Of a stretch of 64,000 nucleotides of DNA, positions 48,631-60,594 are shown piece after piece; position 1 is the stretch's first letter; every line of letters begins with the position of its first letter. The stretch comes from Chamaelirium japonicum. Lineage: Eukaryota; Streptophyta; Magnoliopsida; Liliales; Melanthiaceae. The stretch is taken from the NCBI GenBank assembly GCA_947650365.1, contig OX393553.1:67827216-67891215 (forward strand). The letters are read 5' to 3'. The translations under genes were made by a program, and so were the position numbers. Under the pieces are notes generated by a model that worked only from the letters and a program-made list of their open reading frames with translations, did not search any database and was not told the origin of the DNA.

Positions 48631-50099
48631 AATGCATGAGATGTTGAGAGGTAAGTAGGATTTGGTGTGGATGAAATGGTACGGGCTGGGGGATTTTATA
48701 AGTGGTTAAATTCCAACATTGTTGGCTTTTATTTAGTGCCAACATCTACCACCCAACTGTCACCTTCCAACCGTCTGATTAGATTCCTTCGAAATTAAAC
48801 GTCATCTGTCGTGGCCTTGTTTAAAACCACCCAATTGTCTTCCCACTGTCCCTTCCAACCGTCTGATTAAAATCCCTTTGGAATTAAACGCCATCTGTCA
48901 CGGCGCTTTAAACAACGCCTTCGGGGTTAGCGTTTACATACATCAAGATTTTCAACACCGACCAAGATGGTGTTAAAAATCGATTTCCGAATTGAACGCC
49001 ACTTAAAGTCAGATTAGGTTTAACCGAATTTAATTTGAAACCCTAATTACTTTTGAGGATTTGTAAATATATAATATATGACTTGACATGGTTGATTGCA
49101 AAGGTCACATGCTCATGTATTTTCTATGAATCTATCACAAACTGACAAGATAAAGTAATGAAATTATATTTAGGTTTTCAAGTTTGATTCCAGGGGAAAG
49201 TCAAAAAAAATTAGCCAAGGAAGGATTACACCTCTTTTTTGTAGATCGAAAGACGATGGAAAGGATCCAGAAGCTTCAAAGGATCACAGAGGCTTTGTGG
49301 AGGAAATTCAATCTTCAAACCGAGTTCGATTCTTGTAAGGAAGAAAAGAGGGAAACAGAGAATGATCAAAGCCTATCTTCTCCTCTTGTTTACTCTCTTT
49401 TGATTCTTTTTTCTTCTTGATCTTTTCTTGCTCTTCTTCTTTAATGTTCGCAATCAAGATTTAGGGTTTGTGAAAAGAACATGGGGAAGAAGAGAAGAAG
49501 AGGAGATGATCTGGAGTCCACCAGATTCAAGAAATCATCATAAGATGGAATCTAGTCCAAGATTCAATGCAATCAAGCAATTAAAGATGAAAACCTGTAC
49601 CGGTTCATAATTATGCTAGCAAGGTATGCCTCAGTAAGGTTGTTCTCTGCACTTATACAAGTACCTTCTTTCGAGGAATGTATCTATCATGAATAATAAG
49701 ATAAGGTCTTCCATAACTCAATGGTTAAGATGATTCCACGAGTATCATAATTTTATGGCATCTACAATACCTCATTTGCTTTTTTTAGACTATTGAAAGA
49801 AGAAAAGCTAAAGATACTTCATTTCCTGGCATCATCCATGTGTTAAAACCTTTACCACTTGATGGATCATCTTCGAGCATCTATACTCTCGTATATTTAT
49901 GAATAACCGTGTGTATCTTGTAAAACCATGCTCCACAAATCTCCATATTCAATTCGTGGCATGTGTCACTTAGCTACCTTACCAATAGATGATCATTTTC
50001 TACAAGAATCAAGGCAACATGATAAATGCTCCCCGTTTTTTAAAATTCAAATCAAAAAAACTTTCCTAAATTAAAAATATTTTTCCATTCTCAAATTGT
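48631..50099. other. Gene-free DNA with a short tandem duplication
   Basis: An ~80-bp unit containing CCTTCCAACCGTCTGATTA occurs twice (about 48755-48833 and 48836-48912). Small open frames near 49184 and 49428 match no family I know. Confidence 0.4.
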
Positions 50100-50450
50100 T
50101 CATAATCTTTGAACTACCAGATTGTTGGAGAATGACAATTTACCGAGGAAGAGAGCAAAGAGGCCAAAAAGCTTGTGGTAAAGACTTCTCCCAATCCTAA
50201 CCCTAATGTGGATAGGAAACTCCTTCAAATGTTCTCCCAAGAAATAAAGGAGTACCACGATCTGGTGGAAGCCATGATGGACTCCAGGAAAAGTAAGGGC
50301 CAAAGCTTAGATTCACCCGATACCAAAGAAGGCGAGGGAGACCAACAAGGAGACGAGGAGCAGGACGAACAAACATCAAAATGGATGGTTTCCATTTCAT
50401 CCTCCTCCGGCCTACTGCGAGAAGCCAACACCCATTGTCTCCTTACCTGA
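50100..50450 (+). other. Unrecognised short acidic/lysine-rich open segment
   Basis: From about 50137 one frame reads FTEEESKEAKKLVVKTSPNP, then DRKLLQMFSQEIKEYHDLVE and an acidic KEGEGDQQGDEEQDEQ stretch, stopping at 50450. Composition is protein-like, but no family is recognised and no start or splice context is clear. Could be an exon or transposon remnant. Confidence 0.25.
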
Positions 50451-51739
50451 TGTTTCATTGCTATCATCTCTGCCTTGAAGGTTCCATTTCATTATTTCCA
50501 ATCCTCCCATGATAGGAGTTGGGGAATTCGAGTGACTACTCACATGTTTCAGTGTTTTCTCCTTTCCTTGTGCAAAGACCACCAAATGAAGAGAAGGGTG
50601 GGGGACTAATCCATTGGTGGAAATCTCAAAATGATTGAAGTTATTACCTTAATAACTTCAGAAATATTTGAAATGTGATCCCAAATTCCATCTATATATC
50701 TATAATAAAATGAAAGCCTCTCTTTCGTGTTGTAACACGTGGACGTCTTTTAAAGAGGTAGAATTTTTCTTTCATGTGTGAACGGCTCTCTTTTAAATCC
50801 ATATAAAAACCTACCACAAAGATGATAAATTTTCATTCAATGGCATTTAACGGTCATTTGATGTTAATTTCTCTCTTTCTCTAACAAGTAAATCACACTC
50901 ACTTTAGATTTCACACTTCTTCGAACAGTTGTGATGTCGTCTTTGCCAAATAGCATGCATCAAGCACATTCGGGCATTGTTCAGGTTTCTTAGTAGTTAA
51001 GTTATAAAGCCAAGTATACACAACTAAAAAATTACAAGACTTGCACCATAAGGATGTTACTCAAGAAACATAAGGGTAGATAAGACAATATACAATAATG
51101 ACTACACTACTTATCTCCGATATAACCAGCCCAATTGTGATGGCAAAATTACTAGAGTTGTCAATGAACCGGATTTTGATTCGAATCCGATCCGCAAAGT
51201 CAGATATGGATAGATTTTTTTGATCCGATGATCCGATAGCGGTTTGAATCCGATTACTTAACAAATCGGATATGGATTTAGGCCGATCCGACCCGCTAAG
51301 AACCCGATCCAACAAACTATAACAGTATATTTTAACCATTGTTAGATTAGATTGCTTTAGATCTAAGGCCCTAAGGGTTAATCTAAAATAGATTCTTATG
51401 GTCCCCCGATCAAGACTTAGATTTTATCCCGGTCCGTCCGAGTCCCAAGTTCGGAATTGACTGTTCTTCTGTGGATTTCGATACTCAACGATATCACAAC
51501 CATCCGATGTACTCATGTCCACAATCCAAATTCTGATCCCAATCTGATCCGTATCGAAACGGATATGGATTGGGGTTTTTTGATCCGATAATGATAAGTA
51601 CAAATTGGTCGGGAATTGGGTTTAGCTAGCGTTCAGTCGAGTTGGGGCGGTTCATTAAAATTAAACAGTAAATTGGTACAATCTCAGGTAATACAGTATT
51701 TCTTATGTCCGTTTACTCTTGATGGATAGACCCGATTAT
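50451..51739. other. Gene-free; CCGATCCGATT-rich segment
   Basis: 51160-51330 and 51530-51600 are rich in GATCCGATCCG/CGGATATGGAT words, suggesting a decayed MITE of the type that also produces GGGTCGGGTT repeats. No coding signal. Confidence 0.4.
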
Positions 51740-51746
51740 AAAATCT

Positions 51747-52255
51747 AGGGTTTTTTTTATAAATCAACCCATACAATCTTCTCTATTCACATATAAACCT
51801 CTATCAAAGTGATATTTATATATAAATTCAAATATTATATATTGATCCTTAAAGTTAGCTGACATCCAAAATGGGAGAATATTTTTGATTTCATACTTAA
51901 CATTTTACCGAAACTCCGTAAATAACCCTCCAATGTGAGAATTCTTCATATTAGGTCTACGTTAGATTCAGGTTATGTCTGTGTTTGTTTTGGGTTAAGT
52001 CCATGTTCAATAAAGATAAACCAATTTAAGTAATTAAAACCATAGATAAATCGGTTATTTTCCCTTTAGATTAATGAAATAACAACCGAATGAAGAATTA
52101 TTTCGGAAATATTTCTTTCATTTTGGATGCCAACTAACTATAGGGGTCGATATATAAATATCGGATGATTTAAGGGGTTTATATGTAAATATTGACTTTA
52201 CAGAGGTTTATATGTAAATAGTGATGATTATAGGAGTCGATTTGTAAAAAACCCT
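51747..52255. mobile_element. TIR element, AGGGTTTTTTATAAATC family
   Basis: 509 bp starting AGGGTTTTTTTTATAAATC and ending GATTTGTAAAAAACCCT, flanked by a perfect 7-bp AAAATCT (51740-51746 and 52256-52262). Non-coding. Confidence 0.75.
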
Positions 52256-52893
52256 AAAATCTATTTTAGGGTCCCAGATCACCATACATAATCCAATGGT
52301 TAGGTTGTTTCGGGTCACCTCCAAATCATTATTCTCTCTAACTCTCCAAAATATACAATACAAGACTAAGTTGAATACAACAGTATCGGTATGGCACAAC
52401 TAAATGATCTACAAACTTTGCCCCAAAAAAAAAAACAAACCATTTGGTACTTGTAATGTTTGACAATGAAACCGCCGAAACTTGCATCGATGATGACCGT
52501 TAACAAGCACACGCGCTAAGTACCGGCACGTCGAGATGTAAGTTGATGTTCCACAGTTGAGGAACCTGGGAGTGCCATGCCGTGTAATCTCATGCCCCAA
52601 GTCTCTGAATCTGCATTCAGTCTAAAGACAGTTCAGGAAAATAAAGGGTTTTATAATTGTATATCTCATGATAAAAACCAATCAGTCATCATTACAGCAC
52701 AAAGAGAAACAGGCAGTATACAAGGATTGAACAATGAAACATTGATCAGTGTGAAGGCTTGGCCTTAAGATAATGCATGCTACAGCTTCCATCATCTCCA
52801 GGCCAATAATAACTTGGTGTTTCTACTTGCATCAGACTTTTAGGCCACAGACATTGGAAGGGAAGTTACTTTTACTAGTATTTTAGCAAATAA
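52256..52893. other. No feature seen
   Basis: Ordinary intergenic sequence. Confidence 0.4.
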
Positions 52894-52905
52894 CACAAAG
52901 AACCT

Positions 52906-53600
52906 AGTAGTTTGCAGGTATGAATTGCTGACCCGTGGAGATTTCGGAGTGCCTGTTTCCCCTATCCCTGGTGTAGGGTTTTGACGATCTCCTCTTGGTC
53001 TCCTTGGTCACCGACGGAGGGGGGGGGGGGGGAGATTTCACCGATTCTCCTTCCCCAGGGGTCGGATCTAGTCCCCCCCCCCCCCCCCCCCCCTCCTCTG
53101 CTCAGGGCGGTGGCTCCCATCTTGGCACGGTGCGGCGGTTCCCTGTTAGTCCCGCTCGGTGTGGCGGCTCCGGACCCCGATCTGCATAGTGTGGCGCAGC
53201 TCCACATGAAGACTCTCAGCTCGAGGCAGAGGCTACTGGTCGAAGGCGGCTCCGGGTGTTTTTGTGGGATGTCCCTATATATTGCTCTTTTTTTTGTTGT
53301 TTGTGGGCTTTATCTTATGTCTACCTTACGTCGGGGTAGCGGTTTCTTTGTTGGCCGAGGCCGGTGATGTCGCTGCTTTTGCTCTGTTGTGGAGTCTTTT
53401 GGGTCGTGTGGTGACCCCCTTCCATGTTCCTCCGATGATATGGCGGTTGGAGCTGCTCCGTGTGGCATTGTTGGGACCTAATGGTGTTCCCTCCCTTTCG
53501 GGTTCCGCCGGAGTGGCGGTTTGTTTGCTGCTTGTGCTGAGCTATGCATCCTCCGGGGGTCTGGTGGTGACCCCCCCAGTAGGTACCAAAAAATAAAAAT
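52906..53600 (+). mobile_element. GC-rich retroposon (LINE 3' end or SINE-like) with target duplication
   Basis: 695 bp much richer in G+C than its flanks, ending in an A-rich tail (CCAAAAAATAAAAAT) and bounded by CACAAAGAACCT at 52894-52905 and 53601-53612. These are hallmarks of target-primed reverse transcription. It contains poly-G (53022) and poly-C (53074) runs. The open frames through it (for example 52981-53367) show no known domain. Source RNA unknown. Confidence 0.7.
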
Positions 53601-53612
53601 CACAAAGAACCT

Positions 53613-55470
53613 GGTTTCAACCAGAAGTAGAAGATGGGCATTAAAGGGGATGCAACATATTGTAACTAAGTGCAATTGAAAATTTCTTTAGGACTCCAAT
53701 TCAAGTTTAGTTCACAGTTAGAATGCATGTCTCACTTAACTGAGGACTTCTTTTTTGTTTTGGAATCCAATTATAATTGTAACTGGACTCGGAGATCCCA
53801 GCCAAAGAAGGGAACTTTCTTTAATAAATAATGAGAAGGCAGACCTTTCTAAATCACCAATATATTCGATTTTACTTGGATAAGGATTCCAATCCGAGTC
53901 AAATATAAAAGGGCAATGGGCCACCATGACGAATGAAGCAAGTTTGTTGCAATCTCTCTCTTTGTTGCTACATTTTCTGCTGCAAATTCCTTGGTGCAAT
54001 GTCTCCGAAACTACATCGTCGCAACTCCTTAGTTTCCTGTTAGAAGTTCGAGTCTTCTATTAGCTGTCCCTTATGTTCTTATCCTTCGCAATATCATAAA
54101 TTCGTCTACGATTTGCATCTTAAAATACCCAAGTTCTTTAGCCTAGAATATCTACTTGATTCATCTAGAAACCTATGCATCCGAGAAAATCAATCCAACC
54201 CCTTCTAGTTCCCTGATTTTTGCATCAAAAATAAATTCCAGCAAGGCCTTTTTAAGGGATTTCTCCACACATCCTCAAATTAATCCTAAACCCTATTTGA
54301 ACATAATATCCTTGACTGCGAACACCTTCTACACTATTGTTTGGGATCCCATAGGCTATAGCCACTTTCTCAATGCAATTTCGGACCAAACTCAGATGTG
54401 ATCACACTTTACAAATTTTTAGATCTCTTTCACAAGTTGCAATCAATCTTATCCTAGCCAAGTCTTTTCTTTGCTGCATCAATTTGGTATTTGAGCTCTA
54501 AAGATTTGATTATCCTAAATCAATACAAATTAGTCATCATTTTCTATCAAAGTGATTAATTCCCATTGTGAGTCACTCTTATTCTAGGTCCTATCCACTT
54601 CCCTCACATTCCTATCACCTAGATTCTTATTCTTATTCAGACTCGAATTCAAAATCATTTCCCGCATTATTACTATTCTCGGTATTATTCCAGTACCCAA
54701 TCCCAATCAAGATTTTTTGATATTAGTACTTCTAGTTTATTTTATGAATAAACAGAGCGGCCACCTGACATGAGCTTTCCCATAATAGATCATTACATAG
54801 AGTGGTTTCATAGTTTTTACATTGCAATTCATGCAAAGAAAAGTGGGAATGCAAAAAGAATGAGCTGAATGACAAAAAACAAACATTAAACATGAAATCT
54901 AGGAACCGGGTACATACAACATAAAGTAAAAGGAAGGTTGGAGTTGAAAGAATCAAAAGACCTGCATGTATTCCTTCCAAAGTACAAGATAGGCTTCACA
55001 TCATTGAAGAAAAAATAATGAAGAACCAAAGGACACCGAGACTCCCAGGGTCTCCCAAGGAGGATGATACTGATCGAGCCTTTAATTGCTATCACAAGTA
55101 GAGGATACAGTGGAAGACTCTTAGGTGCAATATCTAGTTCCACAAGAAGACTTTCACATTGTTGATGTTCCGACGGATGTGTCAGAGCAAAATGAAGTCA
55201 AGGACTCAAGGTAATGAATTCAAAGGAAGAAGATGTGAGCAAAGACTTTCTGGAGGGAGCCTGCAGACATGGCTACCTTCAAATTGCTGTTCCTGTGAAA
55301 GAAAAAGCGAAAGAAACTTTTGTGGGTATTGAAATTTTCAAGGATACAACAGTTCAAATGAGTAACTTAACCTTTCGGAATGTTACTTGTATGCTCCAAT
55401 TATGTGTGAGTGCACCTCAAGCACAATTACAAGGGCATCATTGCCGCCGATGTCTTGATCTAGAGAATAC
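53613..55470. other. No gene recognised
   Basis: AT-rich. The open frame at 55214-55546 (+) has no family similarity known to me. Confidence 0.4.
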
Positions 55471-55666
55471 TCATTATGAAGAACATCTTCATAAATTTCA
55501 TTATTTCCTTTGGCATAGTCTAGAACCTCTAGCTATTGGGAAATAAATGGCATTCAACACTTGGTACTTCATTATGAAAAACATCATCATAAATCTCAAT
55601 ATTTCCTTCGGCATAGTCTAGAGCCTCTAGCTCTTGGGAAATAAATGGCATTCAACACTTGGTACT
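55471..55666. repeat. 98-bp tandem duplication
   Basis: TCATTATGAAGAACATCTTC... is repeated at 98-bp spacing with only a few differences. Confidence 0.85.
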
Positions 55667-55859
55667 TCCACCTGTTCTTCAAAGGTTAGATTGGCTTCCT
55701 ATATTACCAGTTCTAACATGTTGGATTAATGGTAAGACATCTTCTGCACATGTTTGGGTAGATACTTCAAATGTGGGAGTGATGATTTGAAACACCAACT
55801 CTTGTAGAATATCCCCCTCTTGACTCTCGGTTTTGACGGCAAGCAAAAGAAGGAAGTTT

Positions 55860-56730
55860 AGAATCCTCATTTAGTTCAACTTTCTTATGTACTTCTTCAT
55901 CCGCTTCAAATTCAACCTTCAACCATGAACCATTCAATTTGAAGGCATAGTTCGTAATTAATCATCCATGATTGACCAAACAATAGGTGTGGAACTCCAT
56001 AGGAAGCACATCACACTAACAATATCTTCAGAACGTCTATCTTGAAAAAAACAACTTTATATGGATGCAGATGCAACTCAATGTTAAGGGCAACTCGTTA
56101 ACCATATCTTCCTCTTCATTATTCATGCCCACTCCACCATCAATAGTCAAGTTCCATACCTTCTCACGATTAAATTTTGTACAGAATAAAGGAGACTCCA
56201 CAAGATATCCAACATCTTGATTCATAGGCTTGATTGTTCGCAATTGTACATTGCGCACATTGTGGACTATATTTTCCAAGTCGATACACAATCTACGTTA
56301 GTAACTTATCTATTTATTTCTCTGGCAATTTCGATGAATTGGATCGACCAATGTAGTATAATATGGTAACAAACTAGAAGCTCTGATACCAAATTGGTGC
56401 AAGTGCCAAAAGGACTTGATGAATTTTAAAATTTAAGTGAGATTCGGAACAATTTCAAAATAAAAGAGACTCCTCAAGATATACAATATATTGATTCATA
56501 GGCTTGATTATTCCCAATTGTACATTGTGGACTAGTTTTCCAAGTCGATGCACAATCTAAGTTAGAAACTCATCTATTTATTTCTCTGGAAATTTCCATG
56601 AATTGGATTGACCAATATAGTATAATATGGTAGCAAACTAGAAGCTCCGAAACCAAATTAATGCAAGTTCCAAAAGGACTTCATGAATTTTGGAATTTAA
56701 GTGACATTTGGAACAATTTCATAGTTAGCG
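55860..56730 (-). mobile_element. Old LTR-retroelement remnant (leader and protease-like region)
   Basis: On the - strand TGGTATCAGAGCTTC (about 56380-56394) is a classic initiator-tRNA primer-binding site, so a 5' LTR end would lie to its right. Further in, CDVLPMEF with nearby NHG resembles the protease-RT linker of Ty3-type elements. Fossil, incomplete, with many breaks; family tentative. The PBS-side ~265 bp is tandemly repeated (about 56195-56460 and 56467-56725). Confidence 0.5.
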
Positions 56731-58249
56731 AGGTACAATCAGATCTCAAATTAATATGAAATTTGAGATCTGATTTATATAATAATATACATATATTATA
56801 ATTTTTTTTTATTTTTTAAGTTATTATTATTTATTATATATTATAATATATATCATAACTTATAACTTCTGAGTTCCTGATCACAGCTATCCGTTGGACT
56901 CATCCCTAGTAGGTGAATCACCCTCAGATCCGACTGGCAAGTAAACAGAAGCTGTGATTGGATCCCACGTCACACTGGTTGACCATTCAGGATACACTTT
57001 GGGTTAAATCGCACCTCCCCCAAATCTCCTTCTCCTCTCAAACCCCGCAATTTGAGTTTGAAAGGAGATAGAGAGCGGCGGGGGTAGGAACAAGCGAGAC
57101 GGCGAGCATGAAGATCAACATTGATAAATGTGGAGATTAGGCGATAGCAATAGTGGCAAGTCCTTTTTTTTTCTCCTCTTCTCCTCCTTCTCCTCCTCGG
57201 CTTCACGTGTTCGGGCCATGTCGGGTCGTGTCCAGGTCGCATTCGGGCCAAAAAGATACCAAGATAATTAGTACTTGTGTCTGAACCGTGTCCGTGTCTG
57301 ACACTGCCACAGGGGCCTCCGAGAGGTGTCTATGCTTCACAATTTCTAGGTGAAGAAAGAACATAAGTCATGATTAATTTTTAATATACGAAGTCTAACT
57401 TGGTGCCTTCCACCAAGACTATCGACGGAGATAACTTTTGTTAGAGCTGTGTCGGTCCAGACCTTTCCCTGTACTCGGCCAGGTGTTTTTACAAAAGGCC
57501 TAGGAGGGTGGAATAATAATCAAACATGTTTGACTGACGGAATGTAACGGTTTGGGAGGATAAGTCTTCATATGCAAAATGGAGGGGGATACTACTTTGC
57601 ATATAGATTTTGGGGGATTAAGTTTAAAAACCCCACCAATATTCCCATCATTTCATAAAATTGCAACCTTGGTTTCAAGTAAAGGAAAGACAATGGCTTT
57701 ACACTTCTCTTCCTACTTCATCTCCTTTGTTGTTTTAAGCGAGTGAAAATGTACAACAAAGAACAATAGCTGGTTAACGTTAGAATTTCTGCTAACAAGC
57801 AGGAACCTCAACGATAGCCATCAGTTCCACTCATTCCCCAATAATATAGAGTACTGCAGCTTCCACCATCACCCACTCCGAATTCCATCACCAACGATAT
57901 AACAAGCAACAAAGCATATCACATGAATTTTTTTTATCGACTTCGTACAGAAGACTATCCATTCAATAACATTTAGCAACAAGAAGTTAAGTAAACACAA
58001 AATTGCCCCATTTTGTCTAATTCTACAAATTTGAAGTTGATTATATAAGAGATAGAGTGTTCACCAACTGCAGTACAGCATTGCAATGCTCTTTAGAAAG
58101 GAAAACCGCTGGCGTTCTTTATGACAGTTACAAAGATGTGGTGATTGATCAAATGAAGACCTTGGTAAGACATCATGGCATCTTAATACACATACATGTA
58201 TAATCCAATAAAATGAAAAAGAGTTTGGCGGAGTTTTGCACCAATTTTA
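56731..58249. other. Flank of the ALP1-like gene
   Basis: AT-rich at 56760-56870, otherwise unremarkable. Contains the 3' flank of the - strand gene that stops at 58250. No other gene seen. Confidence 0.5.
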
Positions 58250-59533
58250 TTAGTTGCACACCAAATTGCCGGAGTCGTGAATCGCCCTTGCTCGGACGGC
58301 CAATGTGCTCCGTACAACAAGCGCCTTCTTGTCAGAGATGCCCTCCTCTAAGCCCGCATCCCCTCTGTGCCGCATTGAGCTCACCGAGCACTCATTCGTG
58401 ACATCGGAGAGGGCGGAGTAGTCCTCCCTCATCAGCAAGACATTGTGGAGTATAGCGCATGTGCCGATGCAAGCTACGGCCAACTTGCCATCCTCTTCTT
58501 CCGCCAGACGGCTCAAACCCGCCCAATTTCTCAAGCTGGATATTGTTCTGAGCACCGGGCGGCACATCAGACCGTGCAGGGTGTTGAAATCCTCCTCGCA
58601 GGATCCACGGGCAGGGTTGGAAAAGGGGACCATCAGCCAGTGGAGAAGAGGATACCTGATGTCCCCGACCAAGTACTGGTTGGCTCCCAACAGTTGCCCA
58701 CCTTCCACATCCTTATACAGCGAGGAGCATCTGAGGGCATTGGATTGGGTCATCTCCCCCCGGAAGCCGGCGGCGATGCTCAGGATCCTTGAGGAGGCAT
58801 CAGCCACAACCTGGGCGGCTATGGGCCCGCTACGGGCCTCGAAGCGGGCGCAGGCGACAGCGCCGCAGCAGCCAGGGAGCCCGCCGCTGAGGGTGCGGAA
58901 GGTGGCGTCGACGGGGCGGAGTTCGGGAGGGGAGGGGAAGGCAAGCCAGAAGCGGAAGTTGGTGCAGAGGACGCGGCAGAGGTGCTTGGCGAGGAAGCGT
59001 GCGGCGTGCTCGGGGACGCCGAAGCGGCGGGCGAGGTCGGAGTAAGGGGCGCCGGAGGCAAGGCGGGTGAGAGCTAGGGCGAGGCGGGCCGGACCGGGGA
59101 GGAGGAGTGGGGGACCGGGGCGGGGGTCGCGGCAGTCGAGGAGGGGGTCGAGGAGGCCGGAGAGCCACTCGAAGGTGGATGCGGTCATGCGGAACCAGAG
59201 CTTGAAGTGGTCGGGATTGGCCCGGGGGGCGATGACGGTGCATGGCTCAGCTTCTTCGGCGGTGGCCTCTTCCTCCTCGATTTCGACATCCTGGTGGCTC
59301 TGTTGTCGCTTGCGCTTTTGGGGGAGGAGGGCGGCGGAGGAGGCGGCGATTTGGGAGGAGGAGAGGAGGTGGAGGAGGAGAGGGAAGAGGGGATGGGGAG
59401 GACGGGGAGGATCGGGGGAGAAGGGGGAGAGGAGGAGATTAGGGTTTTCGGAGGAGGGGCGGGAGAGGAGGAGGAGGAGGAGGGCTTGGGAGACGAGTGA
59501 GGAGACGAGGACGGCCAGGAGGCGGGGCTCCAT
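58250..59533 (-). CDS. HARBI1/ALP1-like domesticated PIF/Harbinger nuclease-fold protein (427 aa)
   Basis: Single exon, ATG at 59533, stop at 58250. Residues 5-23 are hydrophobic (LLAVLVSSLVSQALLLLLL), then a proline-rich and acidic linker with a basic patch (PQKRKRQQ, 71-78; possible nuclear signal). From about 109 the PIF/Harbinger fold follows: FKLWFRMTASTFEWLSGLL, LALALTRLASG, LPGCCGAVACARF (219-231), QYLVGDIRYPLLHWLMVPF (286-304), ACIGTCAILHNVLL (354-367). The positions of the usual D-D-E acids read GAVA, FRGEMTQS and a TISSLRNW stretch, so no catalytic acid is recognisable. Relatives of this type (Arabidopsis ALP1) are nuclease-dead and associate with Polycomb complexes; whether this is ALP1 itself or a sister paralogue I cannot tell. 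The frame is long, open and GC-rich with no TIRs beside it, which argues for a host gene. Confidence 0.88.
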   Translation of the reverse strand: MEPRLLAVLVSSLVSQALLLLLLSRPSSENPNLLLSPFSPDPPRPPHPLFPLLLHLLSSSQIAASSAALLPQKRKRQQSHQDVEIEEEEATAEEAEPCTVIAPRANPDHFKLWFRMTASTFEWLSGLLDPLLDCRDPRPGPPLLLPGPARLALALTRLASGAPYSDLARRFGVPEHAARFLAKHLCRVLCTNFRFWLAFPSPPELRPVDATFRTLSGGLPGCCGAVACARFEARSGPIAAQVVADASSRILSIAAGFRGEMTQSNALRCSSLYKDVEGGQLLGANQYLVGDIRYPLLHWLMVPFSNPARGSCEEDFNTLHGLMCRPVLRTISSLRNWAGLSRLAEEEDGKLAVACIGTCAILHNVLLMREDYSALSDVTNECSVSSMRHRGDAGLEEGISDKKALVVRSTLAVRARAIHDSGNLVCN

Positions 59534-59692
59534 CTGGGTTTTTTCAGTTTGGGGTGATTTTAAAAAGCGTGGTTTTATACAGGTCTATAATCCCGTACGG
59601 GAGGTGCTCTACATACAGCACAGTTTTTATGAAATTTTTTCCAAATTGCTCATTGGTCAAACTAACTACAGAACCCAAAATAGTTATTTTTA

Positions 59693-60586
59693 GGGAAATT
59701 TTATTCATACCCCAAAAATCTTAATCTGTAATTAGCTCCCATTTCCAACAAACTTAAACACACCCTTTTTTTTTTTTTTTTCATACCCCATTCTTATCCC
59801 AAATATACCCTTTCCTCTTACACCCCACCTTCAATACACCCCAGTTAAATGGCCCGCTCCAACTTGATTATACCCCAATCAAACACATACTCCCTTAAAT
59901 ATATCTTTATTATATGCACTCTTGAATACACCCCACTCTTAAATAAACCCAATGCAGGTACTTGAAGGTAGGGGTGGCAATCCTTGACCCGACCCGAATC
60001 TGACCCGAAGTTAGCGGGTTTAGATTTGGCCTAAACGGGTTCGGGTCATATAAGGGTCAACCCGATTGACCCGTTTATTAAATGGGTCGGGTCGGGTTTG
60101 GGTTTAAGTTTTTGACCCGTTTATTAAATGGATCGGGTTCGGGTTGGGTGTTTTGCCCTTATACCTATGTCTCAACTCGATCTGACCCGACCCATTGCCA
60201 CCCCTACTTGAAGGCAGATGTAGGGCTGCAACTTGGGCGGGCCAACCGGAACCCAACCCGAGCCCAACCCGAACCCAACCCAAATTATGGCGGGCAAACC
60301 TTAACCCAACCCGAATTATTTCTCCTCTACCATATTGAAGCCGATCAACCCATCCCGCACAACCTGATCAACCTGGCCAACCCGACGGATTAGGCTAGGG
60401 CTAAGGAAGTTCAAACAGACCTTGGGTTGGGTTGGAGGTACAAAAGATGCTAAGTTAGGGCTTTGAGGTTTGGGGTACAAAAGAAAAGGGCAATGTTGGT
60501 ATTAAAGGGTCATTGAGTAAGTTATTGAAAAACGATAGGGAGACAGGGGCTAGTTACATATTTTTGGGGTATGAATAAAATTTCCC
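59693..60586. mobile_element. TIR element, GGGAAATTTTATTCATACCCC family
   Basis: 894 bp starting GGGAAATTTTATTCATACCC and ending with its complement, with a perfect 8-bp duplication TATTTTTA (59685-59692 and 60587-60594). It contains a nested hAT MITE (59969-60206) and further ACCCAACCCG-rich text (TAGGGCTGCAAC at 60218). Non-coding. A relative lies at 61612-62141. It lies about 160 bp upstream of the ALP1-like start codon. Confidence 0.85.
59969..60206. mobile_element. hAT MITE, TAGGGGTGGCAA family, nested
   Basis: 238 bp, termini TAGGGGTGGCAATCC and CATTGCCACCCCTA, with a perfect 8-bp duplication CTTGAAGG (59961-59968 and 60207-60214). Confidence 0.94.
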
Positions 60587-60594
60587 TATTTTTA

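Noticed and set aside
52981-53596. Protein gene in the GC-rich block
   Set aside because: No domain, homopolymer runs in frame, and the block is bounded by a retroposon target duplication.
58443-59693. Long + strand open frames opposite the ALP1-like gene
   Set aside because: Same reason: GC-rich coding strand leaves antisense frames open; no domain.
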